Below, one piece after another: positions 1 through 11,621 of a stretch of DNA of 64,000 nt. The notes beneath the pieces were generated by a model. That model worked only from the letters and a program-made list of their open reading frames with translations. It was not told the DNA's origin and made no database searches. Location: the NCBI RefSeq assembly GCF_020080835.1, contig NC_058167.1, positions 5,128,459 through 5,192,458 on the forward strand, given 5' to 3'. The position numbers were made by a program, and so were the translations under genes. The DNA is from Cotesia glomerata. Taxonomy: Eukaryota; Arthropoda; Insecta; Hymenoptera; Braconidae. Position 1 is the stretch's first letter; each line of letters opens with the position of its first letter.

Positions 1-860
1 TATATATATATGGAATATAACCAGCCTTGTCATCGGGATATCTCGAAAAGTTTTCAACCGATCTTGATGAAACTTGGTACACATATTCTTTGGGTTGTTA
101 CCGAGGTCGAGTTCGAAGATGAACAAAATCGGTCAATTAGTTTAGAAATTGCGGCCATTTAAAATTTTCAAAATTTTTTGAATTTCAAGTTTTGTAACTT
201 TAATTGTGAATAACTTTTGACAGACAGAAAAGAGCTCATTTCTGGAAACTTCATGGTGAAGCTGATTATATTTCCAATAATTTGACCTATAACACATACT
301 TTATGAAGATTTTTGTTAATTTTATAGACCATTCAAAAATTTTTAAATAATGAAAACTTTTTTTCAAATGTAGTTTTTTTAGAATGACTTTTGAACAGCT
401 CTACCGATCGATTCCAAAAACTAATTAGCTCTTAACATAAGAAAACTATGTTGATCGCCGCAGGACTGGTCAAAATCGCTTGATTCATTTGTGAGATATC
501 GTTGACAAAAAAAATCGAAAAAAGCGTTTTTTTCAAATAAATTCCGAAATTTTTTATCTGATTAATTTTCGGTTTGAAATTTATCATAGAACCAAAAAAA
601 CTGCATCGACTGTTGTCAACTACGTGATAATCAGTTAACTCTTTTTTAAATTTATAGCGGATTGAAAATTAAAAAATTACATGAACAGTTGTTATTGATC
701 AAATTAAATAATATAAATAAAGAAAATCTCATTTCACATGAAATCTACCTTCCATTTCGGGTGAGGCCTAATGGCACTTTTTTTTTTTACTCCAGTGGGT
801 ATTTTGTGATTACCATAAAATATTCTCTTTTTTTATCTAAGAGTCTGTTACTCCAATGAT
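1..860. repeat. Dispersed AT-rich non-coding repeats (partial copy at window edge)
   Basis: Bases 1-350 resemble 35100-35420 and, more weakly, 5085-5200. All share a block with the phrases 'cttgatgaaacttggta' (or a close form) and 'tagtttagaaat'. Bases 360-700 resemble the right half of the F1 repeat seen at 21890-22190: 'accgatcgattccaaaa', then a 'gagatatcgttg' phrase, then a run of aaaatcgaaaa. No coding sense is visible; the short open frame near 662 looks like chance AT-rich sequence. Confidence 0.6.
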
Positions 861-894
861 GAACAATCTTTTAATATATAGTATTTTTCGGATG

Positions 895-1112
895 AAATAA
901 TAGGAACTTAAAAAAAAATTCAATTTCACAAAAATTATTAGTTTTATCAAGTTCAAAAATTCTTAGCAAGGCCCCCCAGCAATATATAGTTCCATATACT
1001 AAGCAAATAATTCCATCGAAATTTAAACTTTCAATTCTGATTTTACCTCGATTATTTTTTTAATTTTAAAGAAATTATAAATTCTAAAGCAACGAAGTAC
1101 CTTAACAATATA
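895..1112 (+). repeat. Dispersed repeat, inverted partner at 61745-61935
   Basis: The stretch, including 'aatatatagttccatat' and 'gcaacgaagtaccttaacaat', reappears as reverse complement near the other end of the window, allowing for small changes. It is non-coding. I cannot assign it to a class. The match runs about 190 bases by eye. Confidence 0.7.
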
Positions 1113-1598
1113 TCGTATAATAATTTTTGCAATTTCTTGGATACATAGATTATTTTATCAATCTACATATAGCTACCACTATTATATATAAACATTGACA
1201 GTTAATAATTAATAAATTAGATAAAAAATTTTGTTCACTACGAATCGATCATGTATACAATTTGCATTACTTGTAGTTATAATAGACTTTGTTCTCCAAG
1301 TAAGTCTCTTAGGTAAACGGGTAGTGAATTAGTCTTTCAAGCGGTAGGTCCACGGTTCGATTCCCACTCGCACCGATTTTTTTTTTCCTATGGAAATAAT
1401 TATATATAATTATACCTAATTATACATAATTATATAGGGCCATTTTTCATTTATAATTAATTAAGATAATGATAAATAATTTTTTTTACCGGGGCGGGTA
1501 CATAGTCTGATATACTTATATCAAGGGATATATAGTCTGATATAGCCTGTTCAGAAAATTTTTCACGGATAATTGGATATAATTATATAGAATTACTA
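1113..1598 (+). repeat. F2 repeat: tRNA-like (pol III) dispersed element
   Basis: A copy of this stretch is present in reverse orientation at 54098-54981, where it is split by a MITE. Shared landmarks, in order, are 'gttcactacgaatcgatcatg', a tRNA-like core, a T/A-rich run with 'ccta(t)ggaaataatt', and palindromic TATA-rich sequence ending near 'aaatttttcacggat'. The remainder of F2 may continue at about 4790, because the element at 1599-4790 seems to interrupt it. Confidence 0.65.
1308..1376 (+). other. tRNA-like core with pol III A and B boxes
   Basis: The B box is a perfect ggttcgattcc at about 1353-1363. An A-box-like stretch lies about 35-40 bases upstream, around 'ttaggtaaacggg'. The second copy (reverse strand of 54783-54860) keeps the same B box and a better A box (ttaggcagacagg). 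This fits a tRNA-derived SINE head or tRNA relic. I did not find a convincing acceptor stem, so I do not call it a working tRNA gene. Confidence 0.5.
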
Positions 1599-2633
1599 GC
1601 TGTTACCCGCCTGCTCCGCTGGGCAATTCATAGAAATCTATTTTTAGAGATCTAGACTGGAAATTTAATGGGAGTATTGCTTAGATTTGTACAGATTTTA
1701 AATTTCATCAGATTGGCCCGTACCTTTTATCTCTATGATTATTCTAGCTAATATTCTTTGTAACTTTCAATGTGCAATCACTATAACATTTTAGTGGCTT
1801 TTTTCCCAAAATGGATAATGACTGACACGAAGAAAAAAATTTGAAATGATCATTGAAAGTTTCAGTTAAAGTAATTGCACGTCTCATAAGTGAAGTTGAA
1901 ATTTGCCTAGCTTAAAGTGTTACGAATTTTGCCGTTAATTTAAATTTCCTCCGTGACATCAATTTTTCATAGAAACTTATTTGTACATGTTTTTAACGAA
2001 TTCTCTTAGAATAAATAGTCAAATTCCTTGTCCACATCTCAAGTGCTCAGAAATACATTCATTTTTATCTGTTACATTCCCGCGATCCGGTAATAAGAAT
2101 AATTCAGTGGTTATGTGATCAGCAAAAATAAAATGTACGTAAAATTCTTAGTCCGTTGACTGAATAGCTACATGTAAAGTTGAATTTTGGAAACTTTACA
2201 ATGACTTTTTTTGCCGCTGCCAAAGAGACGATTGTTGTGAGAAAATATAATTATTAAGAAAGAAAAATATTTACAGCCGTTGACCTTGGAGGTTATTCCC
2301 GTAAGTTCCTGTTCCTCTTGAGATTCTATTAAATTTTACATCTGTAGGAACTGTATTTGAAAAGTATGAATTTTTTGACAATTATTCACACTATTCGACA
2401 ATTGATAAATTTAATAATTACATTAATATTTATATGACAAATATAAATAAAGAAAAGCTTATGAAATAAAAAATTTAAATTATATATTTTTTTACAGAAT
2501 CAGGATATTTCACGATACAATGAAAAACGCCTTTAATTATGATGGTATAAATATAAAAAAAAAATTTCATCAACTTTTAATTAAAAACTACCTGCCCCTG
2601 TCTAAAAATATTCATTTAAACTCATTACTATAA

Positions 2634-2830
2634 AGTAGACAGTTCCATGGCTAAGCGGTACAACACTTGTCATGCTTGCTTGAGACTGAAGAAGCGTGGG
2701 TTCGAGTCCCGGTGTGAGCTGAAATTTAATTTTCAGTGAACATCGGTGCTTATAACTCACGCTGGGCTGTACAGGCTTGGGTTTTTTGATAGTTTCCCCC
2801 CCAAAAAAAACCCAAAGATTATAATTTAGA
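2634..2830 (+). mobile_element. tRNA-derived SINE-like unit
   Basis: The A box tggctaagcggt at about 2648-2659 and B box gggttcgagtccc at about 2698-2710 match the pol III promoter consensus with tRNA-like spacing. They are followed by about 110 bases of unrelated body ending in a C run and A runs. The flanks cannot form a clean 7-bp acceptor stem, which favours a SINE over a tRNA gene. No second copy was seen in this window. Confidence 0.5.
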
Positions 2831-3099
2831 AAAAAATAATAAAAATATCTACTAAAAATACTTGATATAAAAAAAAAAAAAGATAGTTCATTACTTTAAA
2901 ATAAAAACTTATATGTACTGTATTGAAGTAATAGCTTATATGTAGTGTATCAGAGAGTTAGTAATAAATAAATTAAAAAAAACCCGTAAATTTTACTTAA
3001 AATTATTATTGTCCTAAAAATACTAAATTTTTCATTTTGGAGAATTTTAGCATTTTCAAATAGGATTTTTTATGAGCAAGTTATTCAAAGACGGTCAAA

Positions 3100-3195
3100 G
3101 GAGCGTTATTCGACTGACGAAGGAACATGAAACGACGGTAAATCGACAGTGACACGACGATGAAACGACAGCAAAACGATGGTGAAACGACTTTG
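3100..3195 (+). repeat. Short degenerate minisatellite, ~13-bp period
   Basis: Five or so imperfect units of the type 'gaaacgacggt', 'gacacgacgat', 'gaaacgacagc' follow one another. The period is about 12-13 bases by eye. Confidence 0.45.
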
Positions 3196-3479
3196 GATTC
3201 ACTCCTATTTTACTGTGTAACAATAGTGCTTTGATTGTCAAATAACTATACATTTATGAAATCTTTACTATGATTTTACTCCATAGTTGCCTTATAAGAA
3301 TGTCGTTTGAACCATTTTACCAAGGTCTAATAATCTGATATATACCATATTTTGACAGTAGTGAAATAAAACAAAGTCAACAAAGTTTCACCATGAAATC
3401 ACTACTGTAATACTAAGTTCTCACTGTTGACCATGGAGGGAACTACCGACTTCTCATATTATTTTCACCGTGACCACAA

Positions 3480-4700
3480 AACCGCGAGGGCACTCCCACA
3501 CTCCTATATGGGGGAGGAATTTCCTAAGATCCTATTCGAGAAAATTTCTACTTATAATGTTTATACATAAGGTTTCAACAAAACTTCGAGTCCATAGAAA
3601 CTTTTGTTCGGAAATTAGAGATTTTCATTGTTAACATCTCCGCAATCTTTTTTGGGGTTGGAATTAGAGAAAATCCATTCTTAGCTCAACTTGACATCAT
3701 ACACGAAGATTCTCACCAAATTTAGAGTCTGTAGAAGTTAGTTTGGAAATTAAAATTTTAGATTTTAGCACCCACCCCCGAAATTCCTATCGGAAATAGA
3801 CTTTATTGAAATTCATTGTGAGATGATCTCTACATGAGAAATAAAAGATTTTTACCAAATTTAGAGTTTTAAGAAGCTACATTTTAGAAATTAAGATTTT
3901 TTATTGTTAACAGCCACCCCCGCGATCCTTATTGGAGGTAATTCGTTGTAAAGTCCGTACTTAAATAATTTCTATATTATATATAGAAGACTCTTACTAA
4001 ATTTGGAGTCTGTAGGAGCTACAGCTCGGAAATCTAAAATTTTAATTGTTAACACCCACCCCCGCAACCCCCTGTGGGGAGGGATATCGTAAAATTCGTT
4101 CATAAATCATTTTTACATAACTTACAGAAAATTCATACAAAATTAGGAGTCTGTAGAAGCTATAGCTCGGAAAGTTTAAATTTTCATTGTTAACGCCCAC
4201 TTCCGCAATCCATATTGGGAGTAGATTGTCATAAAATCCGCTCTTAGATTATTTCTACCTCGCATATAGCAGATACTTATCAAATTTGAAGCCTTTAGGA
4301 GCTACAGCTCGGAAATTCAAAATTTTAATTGTTAACACCCACACCTGCAACCCTCTATGGGGAAGGATATCGTAAAATTTGTTCATAAATTATTTTTACA
4401 TCACTTACAGAAAATTCATACAAAATTAGGAGTCTGTAGGAGCTATAGCTCGGAAATTTTTAATTTTCATTGTTAACGCCCACCCCCGCGATTCATATTG
4501 GGAGTAGATTGTCAGAAAATCCTCTCTTAGATCATTTCTACATTACATTTAGGAGATTCCTACCAAATTTGGAGTCGATAGGAGCTATAGGTTAAAAATG
4601 GGAATTTTTTATTGTTAACGCCCCCGCAACCCCCCTTGTAGGTGGGATTTCGTAAAATCCGTTCTTAGCTGACCTCTACTCGGCGATAGGAATATTCCTA
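3480..4700 (+). repeat. Tandem array of ~141-bp units in alternating dimers
   Basis: The phrase 'ttgttaac' recurs near 3629, 3905, 4047, 4188, 4329, 4470 and 4612, spaced at about 141 bases, each followed by 'ccaccccc' and a 'ggag' block. Each unit also carries 'ggagtctgtaggagctacag' and 'ctcggaaat' or close forms. Units at 4047 and 4329 share one version ('ggatatcgtaaaatt'), and units at 4188 and 4470 share another ('gggagtagattgtca'). The last four to five copies therefore form a ~282-bp dimeric repeat, and the earlier units are more diverged. Confidence 0.75.
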
Positions 4701-5363
4701 CCAAATTTCAAGTCTCTGCGCCTTATGGTTCCAGAAATACCGTGATTAGTCAATATATGCGTGGAAATCTCTTATGTTTATATAGATATATAAATTCTAT
4801 CCAATTATATAATATATATAAACGATACACAATTATATATAATCGTATCTAATTTTATAAAATCTTTTCTATTCGGGATATAAAATTGAAATATGTTAAG
4901 TAGTATAATATCGGATATATTTTTCTATATATGAAATATTGTACAATTGTCTATACTTCAAATTTATAAGAATGTTTTATAATGTATATTATAACCTATT
5001 TATGAGACATTTTGCCGTTTTCTAAAAGGTATACTCAAGGTTATAATTCTGAGTATACTTTTCAACTATACACCTTTTTCATGCGGGTTGAAAATATCTT
5101 GAGGTTAAGTTCGAAGATGAGCTAAGTCAGTCGATTAGTTTAGAAATGAAAGCAGTTCAAAAAATTCAAAATTTTCAAAAAATCACATTTCTGCAGGTTC
5201 TTCTCGAAATAACTTTGGAATAGAATAACTTGGTAAATATCTGTATATCGCCTGTAGAAGTAAATCAAATGAGTTTTAATTTCCATATCATTTTATTTTT
5301 CTAGAATAAAAGTAACTTTCTAACCTAACTTTGATAATATTTAAAAATTTTTCCATCCTCTAG

Positions 5364-5795
5364 GTGACTTTACATTACTCTTATGACAATCCAGATTTTA
5401 ATGCTGATACAAAATTTATGGGATTAAACAAGAAAATTTTTTTAAGTGTCATGCCAGAAGAAACATATTCAACCCTGGAAATAAAGAAAGTCGATCCTAA
5501 TTTTCGTGCATGCAATATTGGTGACGATTTGATACTTCATAGACAGTTAAAATATACATCAATCCCATCTGGATATGCGAAATCATCTTATGCCAATTGT
5601 ATACTTGATTGTCGTCTTATAACACTGTTAGAAAAATGTCAATGTTTTCCTTTCTACTATGACAGAAAAGGTAAGTCCAGAATTCATTTTTTTCTGATAA
5701 ATTCCTTAAAATTAAGTAACTGTGATGTACATTCTTTTTTTCAGGCTTAGATGTTTGTACATTACATGATGTAGAGTGTATTAAAGAACATAAAT
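5364..5795 (+). CDS. Pickpocket-family DEG/ENaC sodium channel subunit, two internal exons
   Basis: Exons are 5364-5670 and 5745-5795, with introns bounded by ...ctctag/gtaagt and ...ttttcag/gtaagt. Both internal junctions are phase 1. The joined translation shows the extracellular-domain pattern of insect pickpocket channels. A strand with 'NPDFNAD' is followed by an 'R.C' segment, then SYANCILDCRL, KCQCFPFYY, and DVCTLHDVECIKEHK, whose cysteines form the disulfide-rich finger/palm region. These proteins are trimeric amiloride-type cation channels of the plasma membrane, used in chemo- and mechanosensation. The two transmembrane segments are not in these exons. The last codon is split (AAA T|), and a matching phase-1 acceptor followed by the next conserved block (CSCLPDC) is found at 52763. 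No stop or frameshift interrupts the exons. The exact paralogue cannot be named. Confidence 0.85.
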
Positions 5796-6914
5796 GTAAG
5801 TAGTATATTTCATTCAATTCTATAACAGAAAAAAGCATCATTCAGCCACTCCCAATATGGGAATGTAGATTTCTCAATTCGAGTACATAGTTGTAGTTGA
5901 AATTTTTGACACTATCTTTAGATCGTTCACAAAATTTATTTACTTAAGGGAAATTCTACATTTAAGGATGAAAATTGTAGATTATTTGACCAACTGTAAC
6001 ATGAAATTCACAAAATTGCCATACAATAGGTTATGTCAAAGTTATTTAAAGATAATCGCATAAAAGTAATGATTTTTCACAATTTCGCAGATTTTAAAAG
6101 CTTTAGAAAAAATAGAACTAATGATTAAAAGAGAAAGTAAATAAAGTGAATTAAAGTTAATGACATAAACTTTAAAATCTAATTGCCAGAATTCAGTGAT
6201 CTATTAGTCAAAAAGTTACTTGGAGGAATATCGGTAAATTTCGGTTTTTATGGAAATGGAAAAATTTTTCAAACACCTACCTCTCTGGGATGAATAGACC
6301 GATTTGATCCATTTTCGAACTTGACCGAGATTTTTGTTCATATAACAAATGTGTTGAGTTTCACTTAGAAATTTTTACTATTCTTAAAATTTTCACTTAA
6401 ACAACCCAGCCTCACAGATAAGGATCACAGTTCTTCAAGCATCTGGAAATGGGTTCTGCAGCTCTGAGGAATATTCTGCTTCCGTAGACAAATGAACGAT
6501 GTGTGTGTCGATTTATTATAAAAATATGAACAGAAATTCTCACGTATGCCAAGTAAATTATTTTATCTACTTACAATTAACTGTGATCATAATCCTGTGT
6601 CCCTTGATTAACCCTTGGGATCCAACAGTGATAGTTGAGATATTGGTAGATAGTGGTAGTTCAGTAATGATGTGTAGATACTGGTGGTTATAATAAACTT
6701 AATTTTATTACACCAAATATGCACTTTCAATATAAACTGGTGATATTTCAGAAACGTAAATTGATAATGAAAATAACAATTGTAACAACAGGATAAATAT
6801 TATTCAATATTAGAAATATATAGGAGAATTAGTAGTAAATTTTGGTGAGTAGTCACCTAATAGTAAAAATAGAAGTAATGTATAATTGACAAAGAAATAT
6901 AGCATGTTGGTTGA
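5796..6914. other. Intron start; no recognisable gene
   Basis: This is the beginning of the proposed ~47-kb intron. The sequence is AT-rich. Around 6220-6400 it has phrases similar to the dispersed repeats elsewhere ('cgaacttgaccgagattttt'). No exon, RNA gene or transposon protein was recognised. Confidence 0.5.
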
Positions 6915-7737
6915 CACCGTAAAAACTAGTCATTTGATAGAAAAGGCTAAAATGTCAGAAATTAAAACTTAATTTTTTATCTTAATTGTACTTAACAACC
7001 GAGAAAGGCTTTTAACTCCTTTTAGGCTAAAATCAGGACAAAATCATCACAGTACTTTTTAGTAGATGATATTTATCTCTATAATTACTTATTAAAAACT
7101 AGTCATTTGATAAAAAAGGCAGAGATGTCAGGAATTCAAACTCAATTTTTTATTTAAATTGTACATTTCAACCGAAAAGAACTTGTAACTTTTTTTTCAG
7201 GCTGATTGAAAGACAAAATTATCTCAGTACTTATTGGCAGAGAATATTTTTCTCCATAATTCCTCGTTGAAAACTAGTAATTTGATAGGAAAGGCTTAAA
7301 TGTCATGAATTAAAACTCATTTTTTTATTTCAATTGTACATTTCAACCAAGAAAAGCTTGTCACTTTTTTGAGGCTGGTTAAACGACAAAATTATCTCAG
7401 TACTGTTTCGTAGAGAATATTTTTCTCTACGATTCCTAGTTGAAACCTTGTCATTTTGTAGAAAAAGCCAGAAACGTCACGAATTGAAACTCAATTTTTT
7501 TACTTAAATTGTTCATTTTAACCGAGAAGAGCTAGTAACTTTTTTTCAGGCTGATTGAACGACAAAATTATCTCAGTACTTTTTAGTAGAAAATATTTTT
7601 CTCCATAATTTCTAAATAAAAACTAGTCATTTGATAGAAAAGGCTAAAATAACAGAAATTAAAACTTAATTTCTTATCTAAATTGTACTTATCAACCGAA
7701 AAGGGCTTGTAACTCCTTTTGGGCTAAAATCAGATAG
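6915..7737 (+). repeat. ~175-bp tandem satellite, about 4.7 copies
   Basis: The phrase 'aaaactagtcatttgatag' or a close form starts near 6926, 7092, 7270, 7440 and 7619, spaced 166-179 bases. Each is followed by 'aattaaaactcaatttttta' and 'aaattgta', then 'cgacaaaattatctcagtac'. Related pieces occur at 22348-22660 and 36375-36505. The array is cut on the right by the 3' end of a LINE. Confidence 0.8.
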
Positions 7738-7980
7738 ATAGATAAAAAATTCATTTGGCTCTGGAACCTAAGCTCCCTCAAAGCCATCAATATTTAAATT
7801 ACATTGGTTTACATAGGTTACAAGATTACTTAACTAATTGAAGGTTTACAATTAGATTTAATTTCAAATGTTATAAAATCCAAATAGATTATTTATTACA
7901 AAAAAAAAACTTAATTTAAACTCATGATAATTCTAAAAGAAAAAATATTTAAATAAGATCCAAAATAAAGATTGCAATTG

Positions 7981-10790
7981 TTAATTGTCATGTTCAAAAA
8001 AGTGATTGAAGCAAGCATTTTTAAATTCAACTAAATTATCTACAGCCACAGTCTCAGTTAGCAGTGCATTCCAGATACGTATGCCATGAATTAAGAATGA
8101 ATTATCATACGTGACACAATTAGCCTGCGGTATACGAAGATAGTCTTGTCGGACATAAGCTCTACGCATTGCTACAGGCAAAAAGTTTAGTTTTGAGCCG
8201 AATAGCTGCCGATAATTTAGTCGAATTTCCTTAGAAAACAGACAAGCAATGAAATAATCTCTTCTCGCTGCAAGCTTTAGCCAACCTAACTTTTTGAAAT
8301 ATGGAGTAACATGTTCATATTTTGGTACTTTATAGATAAATCTAACACATGAATTCAATTTACGCTGCATCTTTTATAATAATTTGTTTGACATATTCGT
8401 ATACGCCGCACAACAATAATCAAAGAGAGGAATTATTAAAGTAGATACTAGCTTAATACGTAAACTTTCACTAAATATTTCATTGTTTATTTTTAGCTGT
8501 GCTAGAATACTCATAGCGCGATTACACAAATTTGTTACTTGATTCTCCCATGAGAGAGTACTATCTATAATCACCCCAAGGTGATTATAGATAGTACTCT
8601 CATTTTACAGTGATTTTACAGTGATACTATAAGGAATAGCACACCCCTCCACAAAGATTGTGTCGGCTAGTCTGCACTCATCACTACTAATTTTTGCTCT
8701 ACTTCCACAAATAATTGCTTTGTCTTCAAAGGATTCATTTTTAGATGATTAGTTCTGCACCAATCTGTGATTTTTATTATTTCACTGTTAAGCTTATTCA
8801 CACAAACACTGATTTGAGAAAGATGGCAAGAAAGGTATATCAGTAAGTCATCAGCATAGAATAAGTATTGGCAATCTAAACGTTTAGCTAGATCTGTGAT
8901 GTATAGTGAGAATAATAACGGGCCAAGCAAACTTCCCTGAGTTACACCACGTACAATTTCTTCCCACGTCGAGTTACCTTCGCTAGAGCGTACGGACTGC
9001 TTTCTGTTTGCTAAATAAGATCCAATCCAATCAACGGCTGAATTCGATATGTTCATAGATGACAATTTACATAATAATCTTTTGTGATTAACAGAATCAA
9101 AGGACTTGCTAAGGTCAAACGAGATCGCAATTGAAACCTTTGACTCATTTACCGCTTGTCTTATATCGTCACGGAACTTTACAATGGCAGTCTGCGTACC
9201 CAAACCTCTACGAAATGCTGTCTGATATTCATCGAAGTAATTATTGTCATTGATATATTTAACAATTTGGTCATGAGCACACCGTTCCAAGGCTTTTGAC
9301 AAGTTTGGCAACAGCGATATAGGCCTATAATCTTCACAGTTTACTGGATAAGCCTTTTTTGGAATAGGAATCACATGTGATAGCTTCCAATTTTCCGGAA
9401 AGACTCCTGTAGTTAATGACACGTTGAAGAGGTCTGTAATTGCTTGCTGAAAAAAAGGCAGCACACATTTATATGACTTGATAGAAAAGCCATCCGAGCC
9501 ACATGAATTTGACGTCAATCTCATAATTGATTTTCTAACTGTTACTGTGTTCAATTCTATAAAAGTGAATTAATCGCCATTATTATCAACCAACAATATG
9601 TCTGACGTGTCTACATCTGAATCGATGACATTACCCGACGCACGTGCAAAGAATTCATTTAATTCATTCAAGTCAACTTTTATAATAGTTTGTGATTTCT
9701 TCTGTTTAACAATGCCTAATCTTCTTAGATCATTCCAAAGTTCCCTCGAGTTTTTTGCATTAATTAATTGATTGTAAAAGTATTTTTTCTTTGCTTCAGT
9801 CATACGTTTTTTAACCAATCGCCTGACGTTAGAGTACTCTTTATAAGCATAACCCGTCCTTCTGTAGATGTGATAAAGCTTATTTCTCCGACATTGGAGA
9901 CTTCTAATATCATCAGTGAACCATGGAGCCGGTGGTCGACGCGGAACAACCAATTTTTTAGGCGCAATAGCATTTATAATACGTTCAAGGTGTGCATGTA
10001 AACAAGTGTTCATTTCATCAACTGAGCCCAGCTCCTTCAGAGCTTCATAATCAATATCTTCACACAATTCTCGCAGCTTATCATCATCAATAGCATTCCA
10101 ATTTCTGAATGTAAAGCTGTTCAGCTGTTGTAATTCAACTTTGTAATTATAAGTCACAGAAATTAAGTCATGATCAGAAATAAATGGCTCTGAAGATTGT
10201 TCTGACGCCAACACCTTGGACAGATCATCCACAATGCAAACTTCAATCCAAGAATCCGAGTTTTGTAAGTGATAAGTAGGAGCATACCCCACAATATGCA
10301 AGTCTAAACAATCACAAAACTTCCGTAGTTGATCACTATAAAAATTCTTTTTACTTAAGTCTGAATTTAAATCTCCAACAATAATAATGTTATTAAATGG
10401 CACCATTACGTTTTCTATCTTCTCCTCTAAATCATCTAAATGTCCTATGTTAGGTGGTTTATAGACCACACCAACTAGTATCTTTTGCTTTGATGAACTC
10501 AATATTTCAACGAATAAGTACTCCGGATGTTTGTCTTCTGAGTTTACTGAAAATGCAACATATTTAGCTTTAATATTATTTCGCACATAAAGAGCTACCC
10601 CACCTCCACTACGAAAATGGCGATCATGGCGATAAAGAGTGTGATGTGGGAGAGACACCATGTTATCAGGTATTAACCGATTCAACCACGTTTCCGAAAC
10701 AGCAATATGTCATAATTATGATCTCTAGAATATTCTTTAAAAATTTCAAAATGACACTCATTTCTGAGCGATTGAGCGTTTACATGACAA
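7981..10790 (-). pseudogene. LINE ORF2: endonuclease and reverse transcriptase, broken
   Basis: The endonuclease part carries SETWLN (about 10695), GGGVALYV, VGDLNSDL, the diagnostic SDHDLISV near 10150, and RxPPAPWFTDDI. The reverse transcriptase has GSDGFSIK, DYRPISLLPNLSK, FDLSKSFDSVNH, GVTQGSLLGPLLF and the catalytic FYADDLLIY near 8838-8860. The C-terminal part covers 8574-7981. There are several breaks: a one-base frame slip near 10710 before SETW, an in-frame TAA at 9570-9572 between endonuclease and RT, loss of frame near 8600 where an inverted duplication sits, and a stop after NKLL near 8372. The protein would nick target DNA and copy the element RNA by target-primed reverse transcription, but this copy cannot encode it in one piece. 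Confidence 0.85.
8554..8601. repeat. 22-bp perfect inverted repeat with 4-base loop
   Basis: The left arm is 8554-8575 and the right arm is 8580-8601, with loop ccaa. The left arm is the normal LINE coding sequence (…VIIDSTLSW on the minus strand). The right arm is an inverted duplicate of it, placed exactly where the ORF2 frame is lost. Confidence 0.9.
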
Positions 10791-10870
10791 ACTTTTAAAT
10801 TACTTAATCGAGTTGAAGGACTCTGCGATGAGACGATGGACATTGAAGATGGTGAGGGAGCAGTGATTTT

Positions 10871-11263
10871 TTATTGAATTAAATCCTGCAGTGGGCCTAT
10901 TCCCACTGTAGGTCTCAACTTAACAGGTGGTTCATCATCTGCATACCTGACATTTACTGAAGTATTTGAAATCCAAATGTTTTTAGGATGAATTGTCGGG
11001 TACTTTTTACGGATCTCGAGCCGGAGCTTATACAGAGATGACGGATGCCTACGATGAAGATATATAGTAGCATCGGCATCCTGGACCTGAACGCCAGGCA
11101 TCAAAGTACTAACTTTTACTTTGTTTTTTTTAATACTTTTAATGCATTCATCAACATGCTTCAAGCTATTGAACTTGACGCAAACACTGCGATGGCTCTT
11201 GTTACTCTTCCTACCCAAACGTTCCGCGCTGACAATCTCATTTTCAGTAACTGGTACTTTCAA
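10871..11263 (-). pseudogene. LINE ORF1 C-terminal part (RNA-binding)
   Basis: 130 residues remain, with SAERLGRKSNKSHRSVCVKF near the start followed by an R/K-rich section with 'LRLEIRKKYPTIHPKNIW'. This resembles the ORF1 C-terminal domain of jockey/CR1-type elements, where a short beta-alpha fold recalls baculovirus FP-type proteins. The frame stays open upstream of the first Met towards about 11283, where F1 sequence takes over, so the N-terminal part has been lost. ORF1 proteins of this kind bind element RNA. Two AT-rich segments on the opposite strand are shadows. Confidence 0.6.
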
Positions 11264-11285
11264 AGCCTGCGTTAATTGTACAACG

Positions 11286-11390
11286 ACGTCGGGAAAATCG
11301 AGTTCTCGTCAGATCTTGACGTTTTGAGGTCGTAGGAAGCTTCCCTGAATGTTTTCGCGATGATGTCAGTATGTATGTGTGTGTGTGTTT
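11286..11390 (+). repeat. F1 repeat, left half (flank of R1-clade insertion)
   Basis: The sequence matches 61985-62096 and the reverse strand of 40155-40225. It carries 'cagatcttgacgttttgagg', 'taggaagcttccct' and 'cgatgatgt', then the (TG)n tract at 11370-11388. The matching right half is at 21716-22347, on the other side of two LINE copies. Confidence 0.8.
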
Positions 11391-11621
11391 TGGGGAATCC
11401 TTTTTACGGATTCTAGCATAGCTGTTTGGCCTGGATATGTGGCGACTCGACGCAGCGTCATACTAAAACTCGACACTAACGCCCCTACCCACTAAACCCT
11501 AAACCCCTTTTCCTTCTTTCCTCTAATCCCTCATGGAAACCGCCGTCAGGCATTACTTCGTGAAGGGAGGATCTAGCTACTGCTCTTCCTTCTGGTGGCT
11601 AAGGTGTTAACTACCTTCCTT

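Larger units (their letters stand above)
1599..4790. repeat. Composite dispersed repeat starting 'tagctgttacccgc'
   Basis: This block starts at 'actagctgttacccgcctgc' and ends near 'gaaataccgtgattagtcaa', after which TATA-rich F2-like sequence resumes ('ataaattctatccaattata' after ~4790, compared with 'gataattggatataattata' before 1598). Both terminal phrases are of a kind often seen in arthropod repeats, although I cannot name the family. It contains a SINE-like unit, a short minisatellite and a tandem array, listed separately. No protein-coding sense was found in it. Confidence 0.45.
7738..11285 (-). mobile_element. Jockey/CR1-group LINE, 5'-truncated and broken
   Basis: On the minus strand the order is a partial ORF1 (11263-10871), an apurinic-type endonuclease, a reverse transcriptase and a C-terminal region, then a 3' UTR ending in an (ATCT)n tail at about 7738-7752. 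The 3' tail abuts the ~175-bp satellite. The 5' end joins F1 sequence near 11285 inside ORF1, so the copy is 5'-truncated. I found no target-site duplication. The clade call is by motif style only. Confidence 0.8.

Noticed and set aside
6499..6693. 64-codon open frame as a further pickpocket exon
   Set aside because: No cysteine motif or splice phase agreement with the channel; the next conserved block is at 52763.
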